Below, piece after piece: positions 9,279 to 17,444 of a stretch of 57,636 bases of DNA. The notes beneath the pieces are model-generated. The model did not search any database, was not told the DNA's origin, and saw only the letters and a program-made list of their open reading frames with translations. Both the position numbers and the translations under genes were made by a program. The stretch's first letter is position 1. The number at the start of each line of letters is the position of its first letter. Source of the stretch: Butyrivibrio sp. (GTDB lineage: Bacteria > Bacillota > Clostridia > Lachnospirales > Lachnospiraceae); the NCBI GenBank assembly GCA_017634825.1, contig JAGBMP010000004.1, positions 1 through 57,636 on the forward strand. Direction: 5' to 3'.

Positions 9279-9956
9279 ATGGCAGATGTAAGTTCAGTAA
9301 ATGCAATTATAAAGAACGGTGAAGTGGTTAACGCAAAGAACGAGACCACGAACAAAACAGCACCAACCGGTTATGACAAGGATGCTTTCATGCAGATCCT
9401 GGTAGCTCAGATGAAATATCAGGATCCGATGGAGCCGACTTCAAACACCGAGTACATCAACCAGTACGCAACCTTCACACAGGTTGAGCAGCTCTCCAAC
9501 ATGGCCAATGCCATGTCACTTTCAAGAGCATCCGAGATGGTTGGTAAGACGGTTGTTGTCAGCCAGACCAATTCTGATACCGGAAAGACAACTGAAGTTG
9601 AGGGTACGGTTGATTTTGTTACCTACAGTGGAAACAAAGCATACCTTAGCATCAACGGAACAAACTACAGTATCGATGATGTATCACAGGTTCTTGACCC
9701 CAACTATACATCAGCTGTGGAAGCTGTTAAAGATTTCCAGAAAGCTATCGACAAGCTTCCTACAAGCCTTGATATGGTTACGGAAGAAGATCACGGTCTT
9801 ACGATCGACACTATGTATCAGTACTACACTGAGAACATGGACGAGAGAGCTAAGAACATGATGGACAAGAACTACGTTACAGCACTTCTTCAGTATGTAA
9901 ACCGTATCGATGACATCAGAGGAGATACACACAGAACCTTTACCGAAAAGGCTTGA
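9279..9956 (+). CDS. flgD: Flagellar hook assembly scaffold FlgD
   Basis: Hook cap that allows FlgE subunits to polymerise, exported before the hook. The N-terminal signature YDKDAFMQILVAQMKYQDPMEP is present (about 28-49), followed by the Gln/Ser-rich stretch FTQVEQLSNM. A middle beta-rich part carries a GTVDFVTYSGNKAYLSINGTNYSIDDV-like domain. The 225 aa are typical of Firmicutes, with a helical tail. ATG start after AAAGAGG. Confidence 0.93.
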   Translation: MADVSSVNAIIKNGEVVNAKNETTNKTAPTGYDKDAFMQILVAQMKYQDPMEPTSNTEYINQYATFTQVEQLSNMANAMSLSRASEMVGKTVVVSQTNSDTGKTTEVEGTVDFVTYSGNKAYLSINGTNYSIDDVSQVLDPNYTSAVEAVKDFQKAIDKLPTSLDMVTEEDHGLTIDTMYQYYTENMDERAKNMMDKNYVTALLQYVNRIDDIRGDTHRTFTEKA

Positions 9957-9983
9957 TACTAATAACTATTGGAGGAAAGAAAA

Positions 9984-10409
9984 ATGATAATGGATGATCG
10001 TCAATATATGTCCATAGGACAGGTCCAGGATCAGTTTTTAAATCCTAAAACTCCTAAAGTAGGCAAAGATATTAATTCTTTGCCTACAGGAGAAAATTCT
10101 TTTGCATCTGTTCTAAATAAAATTAAGGAAAGCGCCGATAATATTAACAGTGAAGGAACTGTTAAGTTTTCTAAGCATGCTATGAACAGACTCAGCATGA
10201 GAAACATCGAGCTTACTCAGGATCAGATGCAAAGGCTCTCACATGGCAGGGAAGAAGCCATGGAAAAGGGCATTAAGGATTCACTTATCCTGATAGACCA
10301 GCTGGCATTCATAGTAAATGTACCCAGCAGCACGGTAGTGACAGCAATGGATCAGACAGAAAACAAGAACAATGTATTCACTAATATTGACGGAGCAGTT
10401 ATTGCATGA
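9984..10409 (+). CDS. Conserved flagellar operon protein (TIGR02530 type)
   Basis: A 141-aa protein of the small family found beside flgD/flgE in Firmicutes fla operons. The signature is KFSKHAMNRLSMRNIELTQDQMQRLSHGREEAMEKGIKDSLILIDQLAFIVNVPSSTVVTAMD. Its molecular role is not established as far as I know; an assembly or export-related role is inferred from position. I place the start at ATG 9984 because GGAGG (9971-9975) lies 8 nt upstream. Its stop codon TGA overlaps an ATG at 10406 that opens the long frame leading into flgE. Confidence 0.85.
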   Translation: MIMDDRQYMSIGQVQDQFLNPKTPKVGKDINSLPTGENSFASVLNKIKESADNINSEGTVKFSKHAMNRLSMRNIELTQDQMQRLSHGREEAMEKGIKDSLILIDQLAFIVNVPSSTVVTAMDQTENKNNVFTNIDGAVIA

Positions 10410-10549
10410 TTGGACCGAAGCAGGTCACCGGGGTGGACGTGCCCGACCTGTCAGGAAATCTTTTAGATCCGGACGGACTGCCGGATTTATCCGCAAAACT
10501 CTTGCTCTGTCCCCAACTGGTATTTTATTTTGATGGAGGACATTGCCTT
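10410..10549 (+). promoter_or_regulatory. GC-rich structured leader before flgE
   Basis: 140 nt between the flagellar operon protein and flgE, visibly richer in G and C than the surrounding coding DNA. Inverted repeats: CAGGTC (10421-10426) with GACCTG (10445-10450), and AGATCCGG (10465-10472) with CCGGATTT (10481-10488, one G-U pair). GGAC (10412-10415) can close the whole with GTCC (10509-10512). The frame is open and joined to flgE, but the 48 codons show no resemblance to a hook N-terminus. I read this as a cis-acting RNA, not protein. Confidence 0.5.
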
Positions 10550-13500
10550 ATGATGAGATCACTTTATTCTGGTGTAGCAGGACTTCGTACACATCAGACC
10601 AAGATGGACGTTCTTGGTAACAACATTGCAAACGTAAATACAACTTCTTTCAAGTCACAGTCAATCACATTCTCAGATCTTATGTATCAGACAACTCAGA
10701 CAGCATCCGGTGCAACAGCAACCAAGGGTGGTGTTAACGCTCGTCAGATCGGTCTTGGTGCCAAGAGTGGTGCTATTGCAACTGCAATCGAGTCTCAGGG
10801 TGCAACTCAGACAACAAACAATCCTTTTGATATCATGATCACAGGTAAGAGCTTCTTCGTTGTTAACAACGGAAAAGAGAACCTCTACACAAGAGACGGT
10901 TCTTTCTACGTTGACGGCGCAGGAAACCTTGCTATGCAGTCAAACGGATATCTGGTACAGGGATGGGTGGCTCAGGAAGATAAAGAGACCGGAGCAATCA
11001 CAATCAACAGAAACGGTGGACTTTCAAGCCTTCAGATCATGAGCGCTGACAACACCACATATTCACCTGCATCAACAACAGCAGGTCTTTACTCCGGAAA
11101 TATCGATAACAGAGATACTAACGTAACATCTGATGATGGAAAGACCATCACACTTGAGTTCTATGATAACAGAGGATATCTCTACACAGGAAAGTTCACA
11201 CTTAAGGATACTGATCTCACTGACGCTGAGAACAACAATATCTTTTCACTTCAGCTCACTGACATTATTGACTCCGACGGAAACAGCATCGGATCAGACC
11301 TTCTTAAGGGTGTAAGCTTTGGTTCAACAGAAAACTTCGATTACAGCGTAAACGAGGCTTATGAGGTAGAAGTTGGTGCAACAACATCAACAGTTAAGCT
11401 TCTTGCCGGCGCAACTGCTTATGAAGGCGTTCCTACAACCGGTACACTTTCAGATCTTATGGAAAGCAGCAAAGCTTCTTACGCAGGAATCCTGAAGACT
11501 GTATACGGAATAGATGATGCTACCATAGCAGCCGGAACAGAAGGATATTCAAAGACTTCTGAGTATACGATCACAGAGAACGGTGTGCTTACAATTACCT
11601 TTGATGAAGAGCTTGCAGCTGGAAAGCCCGATGGATATACTTATTCATCAACAAACGCAAATCCGTACTACGTAAATAAGGATGGATCAGGCAAGGCCTA
11701 CGTTGTTCCCAGTGCAACCGACGGAACAATGGACAAGATCGGAACAGCTATTAAGACAACCCTTACAAATGTCTTCGGCATTAATGCTACTGAGCTTGAA
11801 TCCTACATGACCTCAAAATATCAGTATAAGTTTACATCTGACGGCAGCAACAACGATACCTTCCAAATTTACAGAAATCCGGCTATAACAGCTGCACCAA
11901 CAGAGACAGCAACATCTGTAAGTTATCTTTCAAAGTTCTATGATGACTTTACCGGACTTGAGGGCGCTGTAAGTGAATACACCGGAACTCCTTTCTATAC
12001 ATATAAGGACAACAAGCTTACAGTTTACGGTTCAAAGACAGACACTGCATCAGCAGTTAAAGCAAGTACTGTCGCAAATACAGGAACAGGAGCAATTACC
12101 GCACTATCTAAGTTGACAACAGGAACGGTATATTCTTATACTTCTACTACTTTTACTGATGAGATGAAAGCAGAATTTGCAGATTTGATGTATGCTTCAA
12201 AACTTTTATCTGGTTATCTTACTGTGGACACAACAGATGCGGATAATTTAACTATTACAGTTAACGAAACGACTACTAATTATGGAAATGATACAGCTGC
12301 TTTTGAAACAGCTCTTGCCGCTGCAAAACTTTCAGCTTTAGATTCTTATATGACTGCTGGTGATGGGACAGGTGCGTACACTAATTTTAGAGTAGACAAT
12401 CTTACAGGAACTGAAGGACTCTTGTTCTATACTACAACACCAGGTCAGATAGCTGACACAAGCATTGAACTTTATTCAGGAAGTCCTTTTTCAAAGACTC
12501 TTTACGCCGATGAGACTACCTTCCCTGTATACACAGCTGCAGAACTTGGCGGAGTATATACAAATACCACAGATTTTTCAGCCTATGTCCTTAAGGGAGA
12601 TGAGACAACTGTAGCAGATTTCAGCGATGAGATATTTGCAGATGTATTTAAGCTCGACAGATCACAGTATGCTACGAATCTTCTTGTAAACATTGCAGGA
12701 AACGGAACAGCAAGTATCTACCAGACAACATCATATACACCTCCGTACAACTCAGATTACGCAGCAAGCCTTGATGCAAACGGAACTCTTAAGTATGTGA
12801 CAACAAATGATACTGTTGCATGGGACAATCTTCCAAACAGCAGTACAGACAGCGTTTCTGTTAAGAATCTCCTTCAGTCATCTTCAGGACCATACAGAGG
12901 TCTTTTGAACTCAGTATACGGAATTACAGATGAAGTTGCTGAAGCCTTCGGAACAGATGCAACTTACAGCATAAACAATGACGGCAGCATTACACTTACA
13001 ACAGGTACCCAGTCAATCCAGCTTAAGTTCAATCCTGCAAACGGATCACTTACAACAGCTAACGGCAATTCAAACGGTCTTGTAAACCTTGTATTTGACC
13101 AGAATGTTGAAGGTCTTGAGCCTTTCGGATTCCAGCCTACAACAGCTGATGAAGAGGCTGAGAGAGGAAGACTTACAATCGACTTCTCAACAGTTACTAA
13201 CTACAACACCAGTGGATCATCAACAATCAAGGCCGTAAAGGGAGATAAGTCTTCTCTTAACACAGGTCGTATGGTTGGTGAGATGAACGGTGTCAATGTA
13301 AGTACAGACGGTCAGATCTTTGCAACATATTCAAACGGCCAGACAAAGCTTCTTGGACAGATCGCATCAGCAGAATTTGCTAATGCATCAGGTCTTGCTA
13401 AGGAAGGTGATAACCTCTACTCATCAACACTTAACTCAGGTGAGGCAACAATCCAGGATATCACAACTGATGGTGGTTACATGAATACCGGTGTTCTGGA

Positions 13501-13630
13501 AATGTCAAACGTAGACCTTTCAAGAGAGTTCACAGAGATGATCACAACACAGCGTGGATTCCAGGCAAACAGCCGTATCATCACAGTATCCGATACACTT
13601 CTTGAGGAGCTTACAAACCTTAAGAGATAA
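10550..13630 (+). CDS. flgE: Flagellar hook protein FlgE, very large variant
   Basis: Hook subunit, the flexible joint between rod and filament. The start is ATG 10550 (MMRSLYSGVAGL), with TGGAGGA 9 nt upstream. The N-terminal NNIANVNTTSFKSQSITFSDLMYQT and the C-terminal LSREFTEMITTQRGFQANSRIITVSDTLLEELTNLKR are classic FlgE ends. The protein is about 1026 aa, about twice the usual 400-500. The extra length is a Thr/Ser/Asn-rich central insertion (roughly residues 270-870) that would face outward on the hook. It contains recurring LxxVYGI-type modules. Codon choice shifts near 12080-12440. A terminator follows. Confidence 0.93.
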   Translation: MMRSLYSGVAGLRTHQTKMDVLGNNIANVNTTSFKSQSITFSDLMYQTTQTASGATATKGGVNARQIGLGAKSGAIATAIESQGATQTTNNPFDIMITGKSFFVVNNGKENLYTRDGSFYVDGAGNLAMQSNGYLVQGWVAQEDKETGAITINRNGGLSSLQIMSADNTTYSPASTTAGLYSGNIDNRDTNVTSDDGKTITLEFYDNRGYLYTGKFTLKDTDLTDAENNNIFSLQLTDIIDSDGNSIGSDLLKGVSFGSTENFDYSVNEAYEVEVGATTSTVKLLAGATAYEGVPTTGTLSDLMESSKASYAGILKTVYGIDDATIAAGTEGYSKTSEYTITENGVLTITFDEELAAGKPDGYTYSSTNANPYYVNKDGSGKAYVVPSATDGTMDKIGTAIKTTLTNVFGINATELESYMTSKYQYKFTSDGSNNDTFQIYRNPAITAAPTETATSVSYLSKFYDDFTGLEGAVSEYTGTPFYTYKDNKLTVYGSKTDTASAVKASTVANTGTGAITALSKLTTGTVYSYTSTTFTDEMKAEFADLMYASKLLSGYLTVDTTDADNLTITVNETTTNYGNDTAAFETALAAAKLSALDSYMTAGDGTGAYTNFRVDNLTGTEGLLFYTTTPGQIADTSIELYSGSPFSKTLYADETTFPVYTAAELGGVYTNTTDFSAYVLKGDETTVADFSDEIFADVFKLDRSQYATNLLVNIAGNGTASIYQTTSYTPPYNSDYAASLDANGTLKYVTTNDTVAWDNLPNSSTDSVSVKNLLQSSSGPYRGLLNSVYGITDEVAEAFGTDATYSINNDGSITLTTGTQSIQLKFNPANGSLTTANGNSNGLVNLVFDQNVEGLEPFGFQPTTADEEAERGRLTIDFSTVTNYNTSGSSTIKAVKGDKSSLNTGRMVGEMNGVNVSTDGQIFATYSNGQTKLLGQIASAEFANASGLAKEGDNLYSSTLNSGEATIQDITTDGGYMNTGVLEMSNVDLSREFTEMITTQRGFQANSRIITVSDTLLEELTNLKR

Positions 13631-13667
13631 TACTAACAGGCTAGTCCATTAAATCCATCAAATCCTG

Positions 13668-13705
13668 ATCCCCTTGGAAACGTCCATTCCAAGGGGATTG
13701 TTTTT
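13668..13705 (+). terminator. Rho-independent terminator after flgE
   Basis: A 12-bp perfect stem (ATCCCCTTGGAA at 13668-13679, complement at 13687-13698), a 7-nt loop and a TTTTT run at 13701-13705. It ends the fliK-flgE unit. Confidence 0.95.
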
Positions 13706-14013
13706 ATTTGGTAAAGAAAAATTTTATTTAATTAATACTGTATTATACATGGAAAAGTGGTACAATGATTTTGATACCACAATATGTAGTACTATGCCTT
13801 AATATATGTTGTGGTATGTCAAGGATGAGTTGGTGGGGGATAAGGATGTCTTAGAATAATATTTCGTTATTCAGTCCCAACATTGAAATTTAGTAACAAA
13901 TATGTCCAAATTGTGAACAAAAACAGCTGATTTTGCGCTCATTGAGTGGTAAAATTAATGCAGATGGAAAATTAATTTCATTTTTGAGTGAAATTATTCT
14001 AAAACGTGAAATT
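13706..14013 (+). promoter_or_regulatory. Long non-coding leader upstream of flbD-motAB
   Basis: About 310 bp without a convincing gene. An extended -10 element TGG-TACAAT ends at 13766. ATACCACAA (13774-13782) can pair with TTGTGGTAT (13809-13817), while an upstream GTGGTA (13757-13762) could pair with the same TACCAC. Two AAGGATG copies (13821-13827 and 13842-13848) lie around a GGGGGAT. A hairpin GAATAA/TTATTC (13854-13859 and 13867-13872) is enclosed by GTTGG (13829-13833) and a CCAAC at about 13876-13880. A weaker SigA-like pair CTGATT-N17-TAAAAT lies at 13927-13955. The elements are seen directly; function is inference. Confidence 0.5.
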
Positions 14014-14184
14014 ATGAGTAGGATTATTGAACTTACCAAACTGGACACAAGAAAGATACTTGTTAATACAGGCATGATAGAGACTGTTGAGGGAAACCCC
14101 GACACAGTCATTGTTTTGCAGTCCGGAAGAAAAGTTCTGGTAAAAGAAGATATAGACGAGATATACAGACTGATCAATTCTTAA
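14014..14184 (+). CDS. flbD: Flagellar protein FlbD / SwrD (YlzI) family
   Basis: Small protein of the FlbD/SwrD family, found after flgE and before the stator or fliL genes; in Bacillus it raises stator torque or swarming power. The conserved core is IIELTKLDTRKILVNTGMIETVEGNPDTVIVLQSGRKVLVKEDIDEIYRLI. I choose ATG 14014 (56 aa) because the family starts just before this core. No good ribosome binding site precedes it, and the open frame extends upstream to 13933, so the start is uncertain. Confidence 0.85.
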   Translation: MSRIIELTKLDTRKILVNTGMIETVEGNPDTVIVLQSGRKVLVKEDIDEIYRLINS

Positions 14185-14217
14185 TGCGTACAATAAATTC
14201 TCAAAGGAGGAAATGTT

Positions 14218-15021
14218 GTGGATATTGCTTCGTTGCTTGGTGTAGGACTATGTTTCCTGTTCATGATCCTGAGTATCGTGTTCTCGGCCGGAATCTCCGG
14301 TGTTCAGTACTTCGTGGATGCTCCTTCGGCCATGATCACCTTCGGAGGTGCCTTCATGGCGGTTCTTGGATCAAGGAGCATGCCCAGTTTTATCAGCGGA
14401 CTTAAGTCCTATACTCTTATCTTTAAAATGCCAAAGGATGATACCAAGTCTGTTATAAAGAGCATTATCGACCTTTCAAACACAGCCAGAAAAGAAGGTC
14501 TTCTTGCTCTGGAAGAAGCAGCGGGAAACCTGGAGGATGCCTTCATGAAGAAAGGCGTTATGCTCATAGTTGACGGTACTGAGCCGGAACTGGTTAAGAG
14601 CATCCTGGAGGCTGAGATCGATGCCATGGCCGAGCGTCACAAAGAGAATTATTCTTTCTTTGCGGATGTTGCAGGTATGGGCCCTTCCTGGGGTATGATC
14701 GGAACCCTCCTTGGACTGGTTCTTATGCTTCAGAACATGTCTGATCCTTCATCAATCGGACCATCCATGGCGGTTGCCCTCATTACAACATTCTACGGAT
14801 CGGTTCTTGCCAACTGGTTCTGCTACCCTGCAGAGAATAAGCTCAAGGCAAGAAGTAATGCTGAATATATGGTTAAGAGTATCATCATCGAAGGACTTCT
14901 TTCCATTCAGGCCGGTGAGAATCCACGTGTTACAGAAGAAAAGCTCAAGTCCTTCCTGTCACCTTCTGACAGATCTGCTTATGAAGCTGAGAACGGTTCC
15001 GGCGATGGAGGCGGAGAATAA
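14218..15021 (+). CDS. motA: Flagellar motor stator protein MotA
   Basis: Ion-channel and torque-generating stator subunit. The 267 aa contain four membrane helices (about 5-25, 32-52, 148-170, 180-200), with the cytoplasmic loop between helices 2 and 3 that touches FliG. GMGPSWGMIGTLLGLVLMLQNM is the conserved helix-3 region. The start is GTG at 14218, with AAAGGAGG 6-8 nt before it. Its TAA shares a base with the motB ATG, so the pair is translationally coupled. Confidence 0.95.
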   Translation: MDIASLLGVGLCFLFMILSIVFSAGISGVQYFVDAPSAMITFGGAFMAVLGSRSMPSFISGLKSYTLIFKMPKDDTKSVIKSIIDLSNTARKEGLLALEEAAGNLEDAFMKKGVMLIVDGTEPELVKSILEAEIDAMAERHKENYSFFADVAGMGPSWGMIGTLLGLVLMLQNMSDPSSIGPSMAVALITTFYGSVLANWFCYPAENKLKARSNAEYMVKSIIIEGLLSIQAGENPRVTEEKLKSFLSPSDRSAYEAENGSGDGGGE

Positions 15022-15854
15022 TGGCAAAAAAACCAGAAGAAATTAAACCCGGCTTGCCGGCGTGGCAGGGTACCTTCGGAGACCTGATGAACCTTCTGCT
15101 TTGCTTCTTCGTTTTGCTTTTCTCCATGGCTAATATGGACGCAGCGAAGTTCGAGGAAGTTGCAGCATCCTTCAGCCAGGCTTTTAGTGTATTTTCAGGT
15201 GGTGAAATGGCTATAGGAGAGGGAGCTCTTATAGGAGACGGTGTATCACAGTTATCCCAGCTATCCGCTTATGTTACATCAATGGGTCTTGCTCAGTCAG
15301 GAGAGGATTCGGATGAGAGTGAGAAGGCTGTCGGAGATATGAACCAGGAAGAACTCATGGAAGCTGCCGAGGAAGAGCAGCTGGAAGCTTCCGCTGAGCT
15401 TGCCGAGAAAATTGAGCAGGCTCTAGAAGAGGGCGAGATCGATAATATGGTTTCTCTGAACTACACGAGCCAGTATGTAGAGCTTACCATTCAGGGTTCT
15501 ATCTTGTTTGACTCGGGTAAGACTGAGATAAAAGAAGATGCTATTCCTGTTATCGACAAGGTTGGCCAGATATTGGAAACCTTTGCGGGAGGAACTATTG
15601 ATATAGAAGGTCATACGGACAATGTTCCCATGTCGGGCGGCGGCAAATATGCCAACAACGACGAACTCAGTGCAGGAAGAGCGCTGTCTGTTTTCTATTA
15701 CCTTACAGAGAACACCACTCTTGATCCTTCCAAGATCGTACACACCGGAAGAGGACAGTATGACCCCATAGCAGACAATACTACGGATGAAGGAAGAGCT
15801 CGAAACAGAAGAGTTGAGATAAGAATATATAATCCTTTGAGCGCTTCATATTAA
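15021..15854 (+). CDS. motB: Flagellar motor stator protein MotB
   Basis: Peptidoglycan-anchored stator subunit. A single membrane helix (about 22-38) begins with Asp21 in the sequence FGDLMNLLLCFFVLLFSM, the position of the essential ion-binding aspartate. A plug/linker rich in Glu and Ala follows, then an OmpA-like domain (about 150-277) with IDIEGHTDNVP and NDELSAGRALSVFYYL. At 277 aa it is of normal size. Coupling ion (H+ or Na+) cannot be told with confidence from the sequence. Confidence 0.95.
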   Translation: MAKKPEEIKPGLPAWQGTFGDLMNLLLCFFVLLFSMANMDAAKFEEVAASFSQAFSVFSGGEMAIGEGALIGDGVSQLSQLSAYVTSMGLAQSGEDSDESEKAVGDMNQEELMEAAEEEQLEASAELAEKIEQALEEGEIDNMVSLNYTSQYVELTIQGSILFDSGKTEIKEDAIPVIDKVGQILETFAGGTIDIEGHTDNVPMSGGGKYANNDELSAGRALSVFYYLTENTTLDPSKIVHTGRGQYDPIADNTTDEGRARNRRVEIRIYNPLSASY

Positions 15855-15870
15855 ACAAGGAGAGACACTC

Positions 15871-16413
15871 ATGAAAAAGAATTTGTTATCAATAATTATC
15901 CTTGCACTTCTGGTGGTTAATCTTGGCATGACAGGCTTTATGATGCTCAGTGTCATGACCACCAATTCACAGACGGCCAAGCTTATTTCAGATATAGCTG
16001 CTGCTCTGGAACTTGAGGCAAACGGTGGTAATACCGGAGGATTTTCCGGATCTGCTTCCGGAGTAGTTGCCGTAACAGATATGGCAACCTGGGGATTTAC
16101 CGGAGATGAAAAGCTTACAATTGCCCTCAAGCCCGGAGAAGATGCCAAGACACACTACATGGTTGTTGAGGTTGTATTCTCTTTGAACAAGGCCAGCGCA
16201 GACTACGCTACCCTGGGAACAGAGGAAAATCTTGCAAACGTCAAGGAAGTTGTTAAGTCCACTATTACCAACAAGCTTGCAAGCTACACAATGGAAGAGC
16301 TTCAGAGCGGAATGGATGAGGTTGCAAGGGAAGAGATCCTTGAGAGCGTTCAGGAGATGTTCAATTCCAATTTCATCTATGACATCAGCTTCTCAAGTGT
16401 TCTTTATTCATAA
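15871..16413 (+). CDS. fliL: Flagellar basal body-associated protein FliL
   Basis: Single-pass inner-membrane protein that surrounds and supports the stator. The 180 aa have a membrane helix at about 5-27 and a FliL domain ending in REEILESVQEMFNSNFIYDISFSSVLYS, close to the family's C-terminal pattern. It lies between motB and fliM, a common Firmicutes order. ATG after AAGGAGAG. Confidence 0.9.
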   Translation: MKKNLLSIIILALLVVNLGMTGFMMLSVMTTNSQTAKLISDIAAALELEANGGNTGGFSGSASGVVAVTDMATWGFTGDEKLTIALKPGEDAKTHYMVVEVVFSLNKASADYATLGTEENLANVKEVVKSTITNKLASYTMEELQSGMDEVAREEILESVQEMFNSNFIYDISFSSVLYS

Positions 16414-16456
16414 TCTGATTGTGTTTGAAAAGAGATTTTGTTAAGGAGAGTAAACA

Positions 16457-17440
16457 TTGAGTGAAGTACTGTCACAAAGCGAAATAGATAGCCTGTTGTC
16501 AGCACTCAGTACCGGTGAGCTTGATGTGGATCAGATGCAGGCCTCGGACGAAAAGAAAGTCAAGGATTATGACTTCAAACGTCCGGCCAAGTTCTCAAAG
16601 GAACATCTTCGTACACTGGAGATGATCTACGAGCACTATGGGCGTCTTTTATCCACTACCTTGCCCCTGTATCTTCGCAAGAACGTTACAGTATCGGTTG
16701 CTAACTCAGAGACGGTTACATATTCGGAGTTTTCAAATGCTCTTAGTAACCCGGTTATTCTGGGAGTGATCAGTTTCTTGCCGCTGCAGGGAACCATTAT
16801 TCTGGAGCTTCAGGCCAATATAGGCTTTTCCTTCATAGATAGAATGCTTGGGGGTGAAGGAAACGGCCTTGATAAACCGAGGCCATTTACTGACATTGAG
16901 ATGCCACTTATAGAGAAGCTGGTTACCATCTGCATGCAGCTAATGGTTGAACCCTGGCAGAACGTTGTGGCTATCAATCCGGTAATGGAGAGGATTGAGA
17001 CCAATCCTCAGTTTGCGCAGGTTATATCACCAACAGATATGATCGCCATTGTAACACTGAATATCAAGATCGGTGAAACAGAGGGTCTTATGAATGTCTG
17101 TCTTCCGTATTTCACGTTAGAGAGCGTCATGGACAAGCTCAACACCAAGTTCTGGTTCTCTACAATGCAAAAGAATGCAGAAGAGGACTATCAGGAACAC
17201 CTTGAGACAATGGTAAGACATGTGGATGTACCTGTTAAAGCGGTTCTTGGAAAGTGCAATGTATCGGTAAATGATTTTGTACACTTACAGGCCGGGGACA
17301 TAATAAGGCTTGATAACAGAGTTAATACAGATATGCAGGTATATGTGGGTAATATCTATAAATTCACGGCGTTGCCCGGAACTACAAAAGACAAATATGC
17401 CGTACGTATCACGTCGGTTGTAAGAGAGGAGGAAGAGTAG
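16457..17440 (+). CDS. fliM: Flagellar motor switch protein FliM
   Basis: C-ring protein that binds phosphorylated CheY. The N-terminal LSQSEIDSLLSALSTGE is the CheY-P docking peptide, a middle CheC-like domain includes LGGEGNGLDKPRPFTDIE, and the C-terminal SpoA domain ends the 327 aa. The start is TTG at 16457 with AAGGAGAG upstream. The gene is 4 bp before fliY, its partner in Firmicutes C-rings. Confidence 0.96.
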   Translation: MSEVLSQSEIDSLLSALSTGELDVDQMQASDEKKVKDYDFKRPAKFSKEHLRTLEMIYEHYGRLLSTTLPLYLRKNVTVSVANSETVTYSEFSNALSNPVILGVISFLPLQGTIILELQANIGFSFIDRMLGGEGNGLDKPRPFTDIEMPLIEKLVTICMQLMVEPWQNVVAINPVMERIETNPQFAQVISPTDMIAIVTLNIKIGETEGLMNVCLPYFTLESVMDKLNTKFWFSTMQKNAEEDYQEHLETMVRHVDVPVKAVLGKCNVSVNDFVHLQAGDIIRLDNRVNTDMQVYVGNIYKFTALPGTTKDKYAVRITSVVREEEE

Positions 17441-17444
17441 GAGC

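Noticed and set aside
10406..10549. An in-frame ATG at 10406 would give FlgE a 48-residue N-terminal extension
   Set aside because: FlgE conservation begins at MMRSLYSGVAGL (10550), which has its own TGGAGGA site. The upstream part has no family similarity and is strongly structured at the nucleic-acid level.
13706..14013. c-di-GMP riboswitch ahead of flbD-motAB
   Set aside because: Considered because such switches control flagellar operons in clostridia, but I could not find the conserved core sequence of the type I class or a convincing type II fold.
13890..14177. 95-aa open frame on the minus strand in the flbD leader
   Set aside because: It runs opposite to flbD for much of its length, has no ribosome binding site and resembles no family. 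flbD on the other strand is well supported.
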